From M0108 sp049654905 (GTDB lineage Bacteria > Pseudomonadota > Gammaproteobacteria > Chromatiales > Chromatiaceae), in assembly GCA_049654905.1 (NCBI GenBank), contig JBASIS010000215.1, positions 1-44,055 on the forward strand: a DNA stretch of 44,055 nucleotides, written 5' to 3'. A program made the translations under genes and the position numbers. The notes below the pieces were generated by a model. That model saw only the letters and a list, made by a program, of their open reading frames with translations. It was not told the DNA's origin and searched no databases. Every line of letters starts with the position of its first letter. Position 1 is the first letter of the stretch. Below are positions 26,435 through 35,155 of the stretch, one piece after another.

Positions 26435-26535
26435 GCGTAAGTCGGCGTGGACCCCCTCCCTGGGACCAGGCGGCCGCTGGAAGGGCGCCGCCCTGGCCCC
26501 TCCGCCCCTGTCGCGGCGGTCCACTCTACTTACGC
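26435..26535 (+). repeat. Large stem-loop between tsf and pyrH
   Basis: Outer arms GCGTAAGT (26435-26442) and ACTTACGC (26528-26535) pair perfectly. After an internal loop, TGGACC (26448-26453) pairs with GGTCCA (26518-26523). Inside, GGG-A-CCAGGCGGC (26462-26474) faces GCCG-C-CCTGG-C-CCC (26487-26500). The whole 101-base element fills most of the 153-base spacer and ends 27 bases before the pyrH start. No T-run follows. It may be an RNA processing site, a leaky terminator or a control element for pyrH. Confidence 0.6.
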
Positions 26536-26562
26536 GGATCACCCTACTGGAGACTTCAACCC

Positions 26563-27285
26563 GTGTCCCAACTAGCCTATCGGCGGATTCTGCTCAAACT
26601 TAGCGGCGAGGCCCTCATGGGCGGCGGCCAGTTCGGTATTGATCCCGGCATCATGAGCCGGCTCGCCGCGGAGGTGAAGGGGCTGGCCGACACGGGCATT
26701 CAGCTCGCCCTGGTCATCGGCGGCGGTAACATCTTTCGGGGCGAGGGTCTGGCCGGAGCCGGCATGGACCGGGTCACCGGTGATCACATGGGCATGTTGG
26801 CCACGGTCATGAATGCCCTGGCCATGCAGGATGCCCTGGAGCGTATCCAGGTCCCCGCCCGGGTCATGTCTGCCCTCCCCATCGCCGGGGTCTGCGAGGC
26901 CTTCATCCGACGTCGCGCCATGCGGCATCTGGAAAAAGGGCGGGTGGTGATCTTTGCCGCCGGCACCGGTAATCCCTTCTTCACCACGGACTCCGCCGCC
27001 AGCCTCCGCGCCGTCGAGATCGGCGCGGAACTGCTCATCAAGGCCACCAAGGTCGATGGCGTCTATTCCGCCGATCCCATGAAGGACGACCAGGCCGTTT
27101 TCTACCCGCGCCTGACCTACGATCAGGCCCTGCGCGAGAATCTCAAGGTCATGGATACCACGGCCATCGTCCTGTGCCGGGATAACCGGATTCCCATACG
27201 CGTCATGAACATCCATCAATCCGGGGCCCTGATGCGCCTGATCCAGGGCGAGGCCATCGGTTCCCTGGTCGCAAGCGGAGACTGA
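26563..27285 (+). CDS. pyrH: UMP kinase
   Basis: 240 residues. It phosphorylates UMP to UDP, feeding RNA and UDP-sugar synthesis. It has the bacterial amino-acid-kinase-fold layout: KLSGEALMG, the Gly-rich VIGGGNIFRG, GDHMGMLATVMNALAM, and the C-terminal ATP site ATKVDGVYSADP. The start is GTG with GGAGA about nine bases upstream. Only one base separates it from frr. Allosteric GTP/UTP control is known for the family. Confidence 0.97.
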   Translation: MSQLAYRRILLKLSGEALMGGGQFGIDPGIMSRLAAEVKGLADTGIQLALVIGGGNIFRGEGLAGAGMDRVTGDHMGMLATVMNALAMQDALERIQVPARVMSALPIAGVCEAFIRRRAMRHLEKGRVVIFAAGTGNPFFTTDSAASLRAVEIGAELLIKATKVDGVYSADPMKDDQAVFYPRLTYDQALRENLKVMDTTAIVLCRDNRIPIRVMNIHQSGALMRLIQGEAIGSLVASGD

Positions 27286-27286
27286 G

Positions 27287-27844
27287 ATGATCAACGATGT
27301 CAACAAGGACGCCGAGACGCGGATGGCGAAAAGCGTCGAGGCCCTGGGTCTGGAGCTGGCCAAGATCCGCACCGGTCGTGCCCACCCCTCCCTGCTGGAC
27401 CACATCCGGGTCAATTACTACGGCAACGAGGTGCCCATCAAGCAGGTGGCCAACGTCACCGCCGAGGATGCCCGCACCCTGGCCGTGGCTCCCTGGGAAA
27501 AGAGCATGGTGACGGCGGTCGAGAAGGCCATCATGCAGTCCGACCTGGGGCTCAACCCCAACACCGCCGGGGCCGTGATCCGGGTGCCCATGCCAGCGCT
27601 GACCGAGGAACGCCGCCGGGATCTCATCAAGGTGGCGCGCTCCGAGGCGGAGCAGGGCCGGGTGGCCATCCGCAATATCCGGCGCGAGGCTAATAACGAA
27701 TTCAAGGAGATGGTCAAGGAGAAGATGATTTCCGAGGACGACGAGCGCCGGGGCCAGGAAACTATCCAGAAGCTGACCGATAAATACGTCAAGGAGGTCG
27801 ATCAGGTCCTGGAGGAGAAGGAAAAGGACCTCATGGCCATCTGA
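27287..27844 (+). CDS. frr: Ribosome recycling factor
   Basis: 185 residues, the standard length. It has the long three-helix bundle with KIRTGRAHPSLLD near the start and PLTEERRRDL-like sequence (here PALTEERRRDLIKVA) in the middle. With EF-G it splits post-termination ribosomes. The ATG follows the pyrH stop by one base, so translation is probably coupled. Confidence 0.98.
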   Translation: MINDVNKDAETRMAKSVEALGLELAKIRTGRAHPSLLDHIRVNYYGNEVPIKQVANVTAEDARTLAVAPWEKSMVTAVEKAIMQSDLGLNPNTAGAVIRVPMPALTEERRRDLIKVARSEAEQGRVAIRNIRREANNEFKEMVKEKMISEDDERRGQETIQKLTDKYVKEVDQVLEEKEKDLMAI

Positions 27845-27871
27845 TCCGACGGACCAGGACACGAGTACGGC

Positions 27872-28690
27872 ATGGCCGAAAACACGAACGAGAAGGGGGG
27901 CACGGGCGCTGTTCCCCGGCATGTCGCCATCATCATGGATGGCAATGGCCGTTGGGCGCGGGCCCGTCATCTGCCCCGTGGCGCCGGGCATCGCGCGGGA
28001 GTTAAGAGCGTCCGGGCCGTGGTCGAGGAGAGCATCCGCCAGGGGGTCGAGGTCCTGACCCTCTTTGCCTTCAGCAGCGAGAATTGGCGGCGGCCCAGAC
28101 CCGAAGTCGATTTCCTCATGCAACTCTTCCTCACCGCCTTGAGATCCGAGGTGAAAAAGCTCAAGCAGAACGGTGGGCGCTTGCGGGTCATTGGCGATCT
28201 CGCGGCCTTCCCCGAACGCCTGCGGCTGGAGATCGCCGAGGCCGAGGTGGCGACAGCGGCCAATACCAAGCTGACCTTGCAGATCGCCGCCAACTATGGC
28301 GGCCGTTGGGACCTGACCGAGGCAACCCGGCGGATCGCCCAGGACGCCGTCGCGGGGCGGCTGGACCCGGCGGCTCTCAGCGAGACCAGCCTCGCCACCC
28401 ACCTGGCGACCGCCGGCCTGCCGGACCCCGATCTCTTCATCCGTACGGGCGGCGAGCGGCGGTTGAGCAACTTTCTGCTCTGGCAGTCGGCTTACGCCGA
28501 ACTTTACTTTACCGATCTCATGTGGCCGGACTTTGGCACGGCGGCCTACGCCGAGGCCCTGGCCGACTACGGGCGGCGCCAGCGTCGCTTTGGCCAGACC
28601 TCCGAGCAGGTGATGGGACAGGGCTCACGAGCGCTCGATTCGGCGCCTGAATCGCCCCACGATCCGGACCGAGTATCCTCGTGGCCCTGA
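27872..28690 (+). CDS. uppS: Undecaprenyl diphosphate synthase (cis-prenyltransferase)
   Basis: 272 residues. It makes the C55 lipid carrier for peptidoglycan and O-antigen from farnesyl and isopentenyl diphosphates. Signature parts: HVAIIMDGNGRWA with the catalytic Asp, the Phe-Ser-x-Glu-Asn-Trp loop (FAFSSENWRRP), and the C-terminal RTGGERRLSNFLLWQSAYAELYF. The last 25 or so residues are a non-conserved tail. Its end overlaps the cdsA start by 10 bases. Confidence 0.97.
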   Translation: MAENTNEKGGTGAVPRHVAIIMDGNGRWARARHLPRGAGHRAGVKSVRAVVEESIRQGVEVLTLFAFSSENWRRPRPEVDFLMQLFLTALRSEVKKLKQNGGRLRVIGDLAAFPERLRLEIAEAEVATAANTKLTLQIAANYGGRWDLTEATRRIAQDAVAGRLDPAALSETSLATHLATAGLPDPDLFIRTGGERRLSNFLLWQSAYAELYFTDLMWPDFGTAAYAEALADYGRRQRRFGQTSEQVMGQGSRALDSAPESPHDPDRVSSWP

Positions 28691-29511
28691 CCAGCCTCCA
28701 GCGGCGCGTCCTGACCGCCTCGCTCCTGGCCCCGGTCGCCATTCTGGCGGTGCTGGCCCTGCCAACCTGGGGCTTCGCCCTAGCCCTGGGCCCGATCCTG
28801 TTGGGCGGTGCCTGGGAGTGGTCGGCCCTGGGGGGCTTGACCAGGCCCGCGGTGCGGCTGGGCTATGTCGCCCTCATCGGCGCCGCCCTGAGCCTGCTCT
28901 GGTTTCTGCCCAAGGCGGGGGTGGCGCCCCTACTCCTGCTGGTCAGCCTCTGGTGGTGGCTGGTCGCGGTCTGGCTCTTTCGACTGAAGCAGATCGAATC
29001 GGGCGCGGGGCCCGCTCCGGGACGCTTGCTGGCGGGGCTGCTCGCATTGACCGGTCCCTGGCTGGCCATGACCCAGCTCCACGGTGTCTCGTCCCGGGGG
29101 CCCGCCCTGGTGCTCTTTCTCCTGATCCTCATCTGGACGGCGGACATCGCCGCCTACTTTACCGGCCGCCGCTGGGGCAGGACCAAGCTGGCGCCCGTCC
29201 TCAGTCCGGGCAAAACCTGGGCGGGGGTTCTGGGGGCCGGGGCGGGCGCGGCCCTGCTGAGCCTGGTGCTGGGCTACTGGCTGGATTTGGCACCCCTTGC
29301 CACCCTGGGGGCCCTCCTGCTATGCCTGGCCACCGCCTTCATCTCCGTGGTGGGCGATCTGTTTGAAAGTCTCCTCAAGCGCCGCCAGGGGGTGAAGGAT
29401 TCCGGCCATCTCCTGCCCGGTCATGGCGGCCTCCTGGATCGCATCGACAGCCTGACCGCCGCCGCGCCCTTTTTCGTTCTGGGTCTGATCTGGCTGGGAG
29501 TCCCGACATGA
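28681..29511 (+). CDS. cdsA: Phosphatidate cytidylyltransferase (CDP-diglyceride synthase)
   Basis: 276-residue multi-pass membrane protein. The CDS signature is at the C-terminus: KRRQGVKDSGHLLPGHGGLLDRIDSL. It turns phosphatidate and CTP into CDP-diacylglycerol, the precursor of all phospholipids. The GTG at 28681 lies inside the end of uppS. The stop overlaps the dxr ATG by four bases (ATGA). Confidence 0.97.
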   Translation: MALTSLQRRVLTASLLAPVAILAVLALPTWGFALALGPILLGGAWEWSALGGLTRPAVRLGYVALIGAALSLLWFLPKAGVAPLLLLVSLWWWLVAVWLFRLKQIESGAGPAPGRLLAGLLALTGPWLAMTQLHGVSSRGPALVLFLLILIWTADIAAYFTGRRWGRTKLAPVLSPGKTWAGVLGAGAGAALLSLVLGYWLDLAPLATLGALLLCLATAFISVVGDLFESLLKRRQGVKDSGHLLPGHGGLLDRIDSLTAAAPFFVLGLIWLGVPT

Positions 29512-30695
29512 AGGGGATCTGCGTTCTGGGGGCCACGGGCTCCATCGGCATCAGCACCCTTGACGTGGTGGGGCGTCACCCGGAGCTTTATCGGGTGGTG
29601 GCCCTGACCGCCAACCGGGATGCGGAGCGCCTGGCCGAGCAGTGTCGCCGCCACCGGCCGACCCTGGCCGTCCTGGCGGATGTCGGGGCGGCGGAGCGCC
29701 TACGTGGCCTGCTCGCGGACATGGATGGGGCCCCCGAGGTGCTGACGGGTCCCGAGGCCCTGGCCCAGGTGGCGGCCCTGCCCGAGGTGGACATTGTCAT
29801 GGCCGCCATCGTCGGCGCCGCCGGTCTGCTGCCCACCCTGGCCGCCGCCCGGACCGGCAAGCGGCTGCTGCTGGCCAACAAGGAGGCCCTGGTCGTCGCC
29901 GGCGAGATCCTGATGTCCGCCGCCGCCGCCAGCGGCGCCCTGCTGCTCCCCATCGATAGCGAACACAACGCCATTTTTCAGTGTATGCCCGCGGGTTACG
30001 AGCATGGCCTCGACCAGGTGGGCGTGGAGCGGATTCTCCTCACCGCCTCTGGTGGTCCCTTCCGTGATCGGCCCCTGGCGGAACTCGAACGGGTGACGCC
30101 GGACCAGGCCTGCGCTCACCCCAACTGGCGGATGGGGCGCAAGATCTCGGTGGATTCCGCCACCATGATGAACAAGGGCCTGGAACTCATTGAGGCGTGC
30201 TGGCTGTTCGGCACCCGGCCGGAACGCATTCAGATCGTTATTCATCCCCAGAGCGTCATTCATTCCCTGGTGCAGTACGTGGACGGCTCGGTACTGGCCC
30301 AATTGGGCAACCCAGACATGCGAATCCCCATTGCCCACGCCTTGGCCTGGCCGGAGCGTCTGAGTTCCGGCGTGTCGCCCCTGGATCTTTTCGCTGTCGG
30401 CCGCCTGGACTTCGAGCCGCCGGGGCTGGATCGCTTCCCCTGCCTGGCGCTGGCAATCCAGGCTGCCGAGTCCGGGGGTACGGCCCCCACCATCCTCAAT
30501 GCCGCCAATGAGGTGGCCGTGGCGGCCTTCCTGATGGGGCGCATCCGCTATACCGCCATCGCCCGCCTGGTTGGCGCGACCCTGGAGCGGCTGCCAGCCC
30601 AGGCTGTCAGCCGGAATGGACTGGAGAGTCTCTTGGAGGCGGATCGCCAGGCCCGCGCCATGGCGGAACAATTGCTGCCAACCCTGGTCGGATAA
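29508..30695 (+). CDS. dxr: 1-deoxy-D-xylulose 5-phosphate reductoisomerase
   Basis: 395 residues. First committed enzyme of the MEP isoprenoid pathway. The NADPH site GATGSIGISTLDV opens the protein. Next come NKEALVVAGE and the metal-binding IDSEHNAIFQC. The flexible-loop region holds ASGGPFRD, and MNKGLELIEACWLF lies in the active site. The ATG overlaps the cdsA stop. It feeds isopentenyl diphosphate to UppS, two genes upstream. Confidence 0.98.
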   Translation: MKGICVLGATGSIGISTLDVVGRHPELYRVVALTANRDAERLAEQCRRHRPTLAVLADVGAAERLRGLLADMDGAPEVLTGPEALAQVAALPEVDIVMAAIVGAAGLLPTLAAARTGKRLLLANKEALVVAGEILMSAAAASGALLLPIDSEHNAIFQCMPAGYEHGLDQVGVERILLTASGGPFRDRPLAELERVTPDQACAHPNWRMGRKISVDSATMMNKGLELIEACWLFGTRPERIQIVIHPQSVIHSLVQYVDGSVLAQLGNPDMRIPIAHALAWPERLSSGVSPLDLFAVGRLDFEPPGLDRFPCLALAIQAAESGGTAPTILNAANEVAVAAFLMGRIRYTAIARLVGATLERLPAQAVSRNGLESLLEADRQARAMAEQLLPTLVG

Positions 30696-30701
30696 AGGGC
30701 C

Positions 30702-32066
30702 ATGCCAGACATGCTCCATACTATCCTCTCCTTCATCCTTGTCCTCGCCATCCTTATTGCGGTGCATGAGTTCGGCCACTTTTGGGTGGCTCGGCGTCTG
30801 GGGGTCAAGGTTCTGCGGTTTTCCATCGGCTTCGGACGACCCCTGGTACGTTGGGTGGGCCGGAGGGATGGCACCGAATACGTTTTGGCGGGCATCCCCT
30901 TGGGCGGCTACGTCAAGATGCTCGATGAGCGCGAGGAAGAGGTTGATCCGGCGGAGGCCCATCGGGCCTTCAACCGCCAGAAACTCTGGAGGCGCGCCGC
31001 CATCGTGCTGGCCGGTCCCCTCTTCAATCTCTTCTTTGCCGTCCTACTCTACTGGGGCATTCTGGTCATCGGGGATACCGGCAGCCGCGCCCTGATCGGG
31101 ACCGTGGCCACCGGCTCCATCGCCGCCGAGGCGGGGCTGGAGGCCGGGGACGAACTGCTGCGGGTGGGTGATCGCCCCACCCCGACCTGGGAGGCGGCGG
31201 TCTTTGCCTTGATGGCCGAGGCCCTGGACGGCCGGGATCTGCCGGTGCGGATACGGGATGCGGAGGGGGACGAGCGGACCTATGTGCTTAATGGCCGGGC
31301 CTTGGCGGCCCTGCCGGAAGATCCGGCCATCCTTGGCAATCTTGGCCTGGCGCCCGCCCGCCCCCTGCTCCCGCCGGTACTGGGCGAGGTCATTCCCGGC
31401 GAGGCGGCCGCGGCGGCCGGTCTCCAGACCGGCGATCGGATTCTCGAGACCAACGATAAGCCCGTCACCAGTTGGGACGCCTGGGTCGCCATGGTGCGGG
31501 ACCATCCGGGCCAGACCCTCCGGGTGCGGATTGCCCGCGGCGGCCAGGAGCTGAACCTGGCCCTGACCCCGCGCACCACCCCAGGCCCCACCGGGGAGAT
31601 TGGCCGGGTCGGTGCCGGGGTGGAAGTATCCGAGGAACTGCTGGCGCAATATCGCGCCGTGGTGCGGCTGGGGCCGGTCGATGCCTTGGGCGCCGCCGTC
31701 GCTAAGACGGCGGACATGAGCTGGCTGATGCTCAAGGTCATGGGCCGCATGCTGACGGGCCAGTCCTCCATCGAGAACCTGAGCGGTCCCATCTCCATCG
31801 CCGAAAGCGCCGGGCGCAGCGCCAGTCATGGCTGGAGCTATTTCATCAAGTTCCTGGCCGTCGTCAGCATCAGCCTGGGCGTGCTCAACCTCCTGCCGAT
31901 CCCCGTCCTCGATGGGGGGCATCTGCTGTTCTTCCTGGTTGAGGCGATCAAGGGCGGACCCCTGTCCGAACAGGTCCAGATGCAGGGTCAGCGTATCGGC
32001 GTCGCCCTGCTCGCCGCCCTTATGTCCCTGGCCTTCTTCGTCGATATTCAACGCCTGCTGAATTAA
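30702..32066 (+). CDS. rseP: Site-2 intramembrane zinc protease RseP
   Basis: 454 residues. HEFGH (22-26) in the first membrane helix and the LDG motif near the C-terminus (PIPVLDGGH, Asp404) form the zinc site. Two PDZ domains lie between them (about 115-200 and 215-300). RseP makes the second cut of the anti-sigma factor RseA in the sigma-E envelope stress response and clears signal-peptide remnants. It starts 6 bases after dxr. Location next to bamA is conserved in Gammaproteobacteria. Confidence 0.97.
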   Translation: MPDMLHTILSFILVLAILIAVHEFGHFWVARRLGVKVLRFSIGFGRPLVRWVGRRDGTEYVLAGIPLGGYVKMLDEREEEVDPAEAHRAFNRQKLWRRAAIVLAGPLFNLFFAVLLYWGILVIGDTGSRALIGTVATGSIAAEAGLEAGDELLRVGDRPTPTWEAAVFALMAEALDGRDLPVRIRDAEGDERTYVLNGRALAALPEDPAILGNLGLAPARPLLPPVLGEVIPGEAAAAAGLQTGDRILETNDKPVTSWDAWVAMVRDHPGQTLRVRIARGGQELNLALTPRTTPGPTGEIGRVGAGVEVSEELLAQYRAVVRLGPVDALGAAVAKTADMSWLMLKVMGRMLTGQSSIENLSGPISIAESAGRSASHGWSYFIKFLAVVSISLGVLNLLPIPVLDGGHLLFFLVEAIKGGPLSEQVQMQGQRIGVALLAALMSLAFFVDIQRLLN

Positions 32067-32147
32067 GAGGACCCGGCTGGCGCTCCTCGCCCGCCATTTA
32101 GGTCCCCGCCGGGGGTATTCCTTGGCTGCGGGGCCGCCATGGTAGTT

Positions 32148-32174
32148 TTGTTCGTGATTCCCTTCGCCTATACT
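32148..32174 (+). promoter_or_regulatory. Candidate promoter before bamA
   Basis: TATACT (32169-32174) matches the -10 consensus at five of six positions. The best -35 is TTGTTC (32148-32153) with a short 15-base spacer; TTTTGT at 32146 would give 17. It lies in the 166-base spacer between rseP and bamA, 60-85 bases upstream of the start. A sigma-E site, as reported for E. coli bamA, was not recognised. Confidence 0.4.
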
Positions 32175-32232
32175 AGCCCGTCATTATTTTGGCCGTCGCG
32201 GCAGGCGGCTTCTCCGCACAGGGGGATGAGCT

Positions 32233-34581
32233 TTGGGCGTTTCCAAGAGAAGTTTTTCAGGGGTGGCCCGCCATGCCCTGGTCCTGATCGTCCTGGCGCT
32301 GGGCCTGCTGTTGAATGGGCCCCTGACCGCCTTGGCGGACACCTTCAAGGTGACCGACATCCGCATCGAAGGCCTCCAGCGTATCTCCGCTGGCACCGTC
32401 TTCAGCCTACTCCCCGTCAAGATTGGGGATAGCACCACGGATGAAGTCACGGCCAAGAGCATTCGCGCCCTTTATGCCTCGGGATTCTTCGAGGACGTCA
32501 AGGTCGAGCGAGACGGCACCGTCCTGGTCGTCACGGTTCAGGAACGGCCCGCGGTCTCGGAGATCATTTTGACGGGCTACAAGGATATCGACGAGGAGGC
32601 GCTGCGTGCTGCCCTCAAGGAGATCGGTCTGGCGGAGGGTCGGGTCTTCAATAAATCCATCCTCGATCGCATTGAGCAGGAACTGAAGAATCAGTATTTT
32701 TCCCGCGGCAAATACGGGATCGAGATTCAGACCACGGTATCCCCCCTGGATCGCAACCGGGTGCGGGTCACGATTGATATCATCGAGGGCCTGACGGCGC
32801 GCATCAAACAGATCAACGTCATCGGCAACGAGGCATTCCCCGAAAAAGAATTGCTGGGACTTTTCAAGCTGGGTAAGTCCAATTGGGCCTCCTGGTATTC
32901 CAAGAACGATCAGTACTCCAAGCAGAAGCTGGGCGGCGACCTGGAGACCTTGCGCTCCTTCTACCTGGACCGGGGCTTCATCAAGTTCGAGATCAAGTCC
33001 ACCCAGGTCTCGATCAGTGCCGACCGCAAGGAGATCTACATCACGGTCGTCATCAATGAAGGCGACATCTTCATGGTCAGCGATATCCAGCTCGCCGGCC
33101 AGCCGACCCTACCGGTCGAGGAGGTCTTCCCCTTGATTCATATGCGCCGCGGTGAGCCCTTCTCGCGCAAGGCGACGACCCAGAGCGCGGAGCGGGTATC
33201 CCGCCGCCTCGCGGACGAGGGCTATGCCTTCGCCAATGTGAATACCATCCCCGAGATCAATGACGAAAAGAAAGAGGTCAAGGTCATCTTCTTCGTCGAT
33301 CCTGGCAAGCGCGTCTATGTCCGACGCGTGAACATGAAGGGCAATACCCGTACCCGCGACGAGGTCCTGCGCCGGGAGATGCGCCAACTGGAAGCGGCCT
33401 GGTTCTCCTCGGAGCTGGTCAAGGAGTCCCGCGAACGTCTGCAACGCCTCGGCTTCTTCGACGAAGTGAATATTGAAACCCCGGCCGTCCCGGGTTCCCC
33501 GGATCAGGTGGACGTGGATGTCACCGTCAAGGAGAAGCCCTCCGGCAATCTTATGGCCGGTGTAGGCTATTCCCAGACCCAGGGCATTCTCTTCAATACC
33601 AGCGTGACTCAGAATAACTTCATGGGCACGGGTAAGCGGGTCTCCTTTGCCTTCAATACCAGCGATGCCAATACGATTTACGAATTGGGCTACACCAACC
33701 CCTATTACACCATCAACGGTATCAGCCGCGGCTTCATCCTGTCTTACCGGGAGACCAATTATGAAAATCTGGATCTCGCACCCTACTCAACGGATCTGGG
33801 TGTTGCCGGTATCAACTGGGGCCTGCCCATTTCCGACGTCAGCCGCGCCGGACTGGGCATCCAGTATCAATACATCAAGTTGAAGCCCGGCTTTTCGACA
33901 GTCGCCGAGGAATTCGTCCTCCTCAATGGCGATATCTACAACGATTACGTCCTGAATGCCTCTTACACTAAGGACTCGCGGGATACCACCATCTTCCCCA
34001 CCAAGGGCTTGCTACAAAACCTCGCCCTGGAAGCCGCCGGGCCCGGCAGTACCCTGGAGTACTGGCGTCTTACCTATCGCCACCGCCACTATTACCCCCT
34101 GGCGCGGCGCTTTACCCTGTCCATGCGCGCGGATCTGGGCTACGGGGATGGTTATGGCGACACCACCTCCATGCCCTTCTTCGAGAACTTTTACGCCGGT
34201 GGCCCCCGGTCGGTGCGGGGTTGGGAGGAGAATACCCTGGGCCCGCGGGAGACCGCTGGGGAAGGCGATCCCATTGGCGGCAACATCAAAATCGTGGGGG
34301 GCATGGAAATCTTCGTACCGCCGCCCATCTCCGGCGACTTCGCCGATACCATCCGGCTCAGCGCCTTCTTTGACTTTGGCAATGTCTGGACCACCTCCTC
34401 CATGAATGGTCTGATCGCGCCCGATGGTTTTGCCCTCGAAGACCTGCGCTATTCCACGGGGGTGTCCGTGGTCTGGCTGTCGCCCGTAGGCGCCATCTTC
34501 GCTAGCGTTGCCTACCCCATTAACGAGAAGGAGGGTGACCAGACCCAGGTCTTCCAGTTCGGTTTGGGCTCTGCCTTCTAG
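32233..34581 (+). CDS. bamA: Outer membrane protein assembly factor BamA
   Basis: 782 residues. A signal peptide (to about 36, ending LTALA) is followed by five POTRA repeats (about 37-435), beginning FKVTDIRIEGLQRISAGTVF. The C-terminal 16-stranded beta-barrel carries the lid-locking loop SVRGWEENTLGPR and ends in Phe (FGLGSAF), the outer-membrane targeting signal. It inserts beta-barrel proteins into the outer membrane. The start is TTG, with GGGGGA seven bases upstream; no ATG fits before the signal peptide. A non-ATG start for this essential gene is notable. Confidence 0.96.
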   Translation: MGVSKRSFSGVARHALVLIVLALGLLLNGPLTALADTFKVTDIRIEGLQRISAGTVFSLLPVKIGDSTTDEVTAKSIRALYASGFFEDVKVERDGTVLVVTVQERPAVSEIILTGYKDIDEEALRAALKEIGLAEGRVFNKSILDRIEQELKNQYFSRGKYGIEIQTTVSPLDRNRVRVTIDIIEGLTARIKQINVIGNEAFPEKELLGLFKLGKSNWASWYSKNDQYSKQKLGGDLETLRSFYLDRGFIKFEIKSTQVSISADRKEIYITVVINEGDIFMVSDIQLAGQPTLPVEEVFPLIHMRRGEPFSRKATTQSAERVSRRLADEGYAFANVNTIPEINDEKKEVKVIFFVDPGKRVYVRRVNMKGNTRTRDEVLRREMRQLEAAWFSSELVKESRERLQRLGFFDEVNIETPAVPGSPDQVDVDVTVKEKPSGNLMAGVGYSQTQGILFNTSVTQNNFMGTGKRVSFAFNTSDANTIYELGYTNPYYTINGISRGFILSYRETNYENLDLAPYSTDLGVAGINWGLPISDVSRAGLGIQYQYIKLKPGFSTVAEEFVLLNGDIYNDYVLNASYTKDSRDTTIFPTKGLLQNLALEAAGPGSTLEYWRLTYRHRHYYPLARRFTLSMRADLGYGDGYGDTTSMPFFENFYAGGPRSVRGWEENTLGPRETAGEGDPIGGNIKIVGGMEIFVPPPISGDFADTIRLSAFFDFGNVWTTSSMNGLIAPDGFALEDLRYSTGVSVVWLSPVGAIFASVAYPINEKEGDQTQVFQFGLGSAF

Positions 34582-34594
34582 GGTGATGAGCATC

Positions 34595-35116
34595 ATGTCG
34601 AGGTTTTACTTTCTCCTGGCCGCGGCCTGTCTGCTGGGGTCCACCGGTGCCCAAGCGCTGGCGGCGGATTATGTGGTGGCCGCGATCGATCCCGACCGGA
34701 TCGTGGAACGATCGCCGCAGTACGAGCAGGCACGCAATGAGTTGCAGCAGGCGGTCGCCGACCGCGAGAGGAAGTTACGCGAACAGCAGGAAGAACTTAC
34801 GGCTTTACAGGCGCGCCTGGACCGGGATGCCGCCCTCATGAGTACCGAGGAGGCCCAGCGCCTCTCCAACGATATTCGTAACCGGGATCGCAAGCTCAAG
34901 TACGCCCAAGGGGAGGCGCGGGAGGATCTCACCCTCCGCCAGAACGAGATGCGCACCAAGCTTGGCAAGCAGGTGGAGGAGGTGGTGACCGAACTGGCCA
35001 AGCAACGCGGCATTGACCTCATCGTCAGCGGCAAGGACGTCTTCTATTTCAGTGAACGCATCGACATCTCCGACGAGGTGGTGGAACGGATGCGGGCCAA
35101 GCACCAGGCCAAGTAG
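34595..35116 (+). CDS. skp: Periplasmic chaperone Skp/OmpH
   Basis: 173 residues. A signal peptide (to about 26, ALAADY) precedes a short beta segment, VVAAIDPDRIVERSPQY. Long charged helices (about 45-130) form the tentacle of the jellyfish-shaped trimer, and a closing beta segment holds IDLIVSGKDVFYFSERIDIS. It carries unfolded outer-membrane proteins to BamA. Of two in-frame ATGs (34586, 34595), the second has GGGTG at better spacing. Thirteen bases separate it from bamA. Confidence 0.93.
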   Translation: MSRFYFLLAAACLLGSTGAQALAADYVVAAIDPDRIVERSPQYEQARNELQQAVADRERKLREQQEELTALQARLDRDAALMSTEEAQRLSNDIRNRDRKLKYAQGEAREDLTLRQNEMRTKLGKQVEEVVTELAKQRGIDLIVSGKDVFYFSERIDISDEVVERMRAKHQAK

Positions 35117-35155
35117 GCATAATCCTGCCCTTTCCCCGTTCCGGCGATCATTATC

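Noticed and set aside
32104..32114. CCCC-GCC-GGGG hairpin after rseP as a terminator
   Set aside because: The stem is only four base pairs and no T-run follows.
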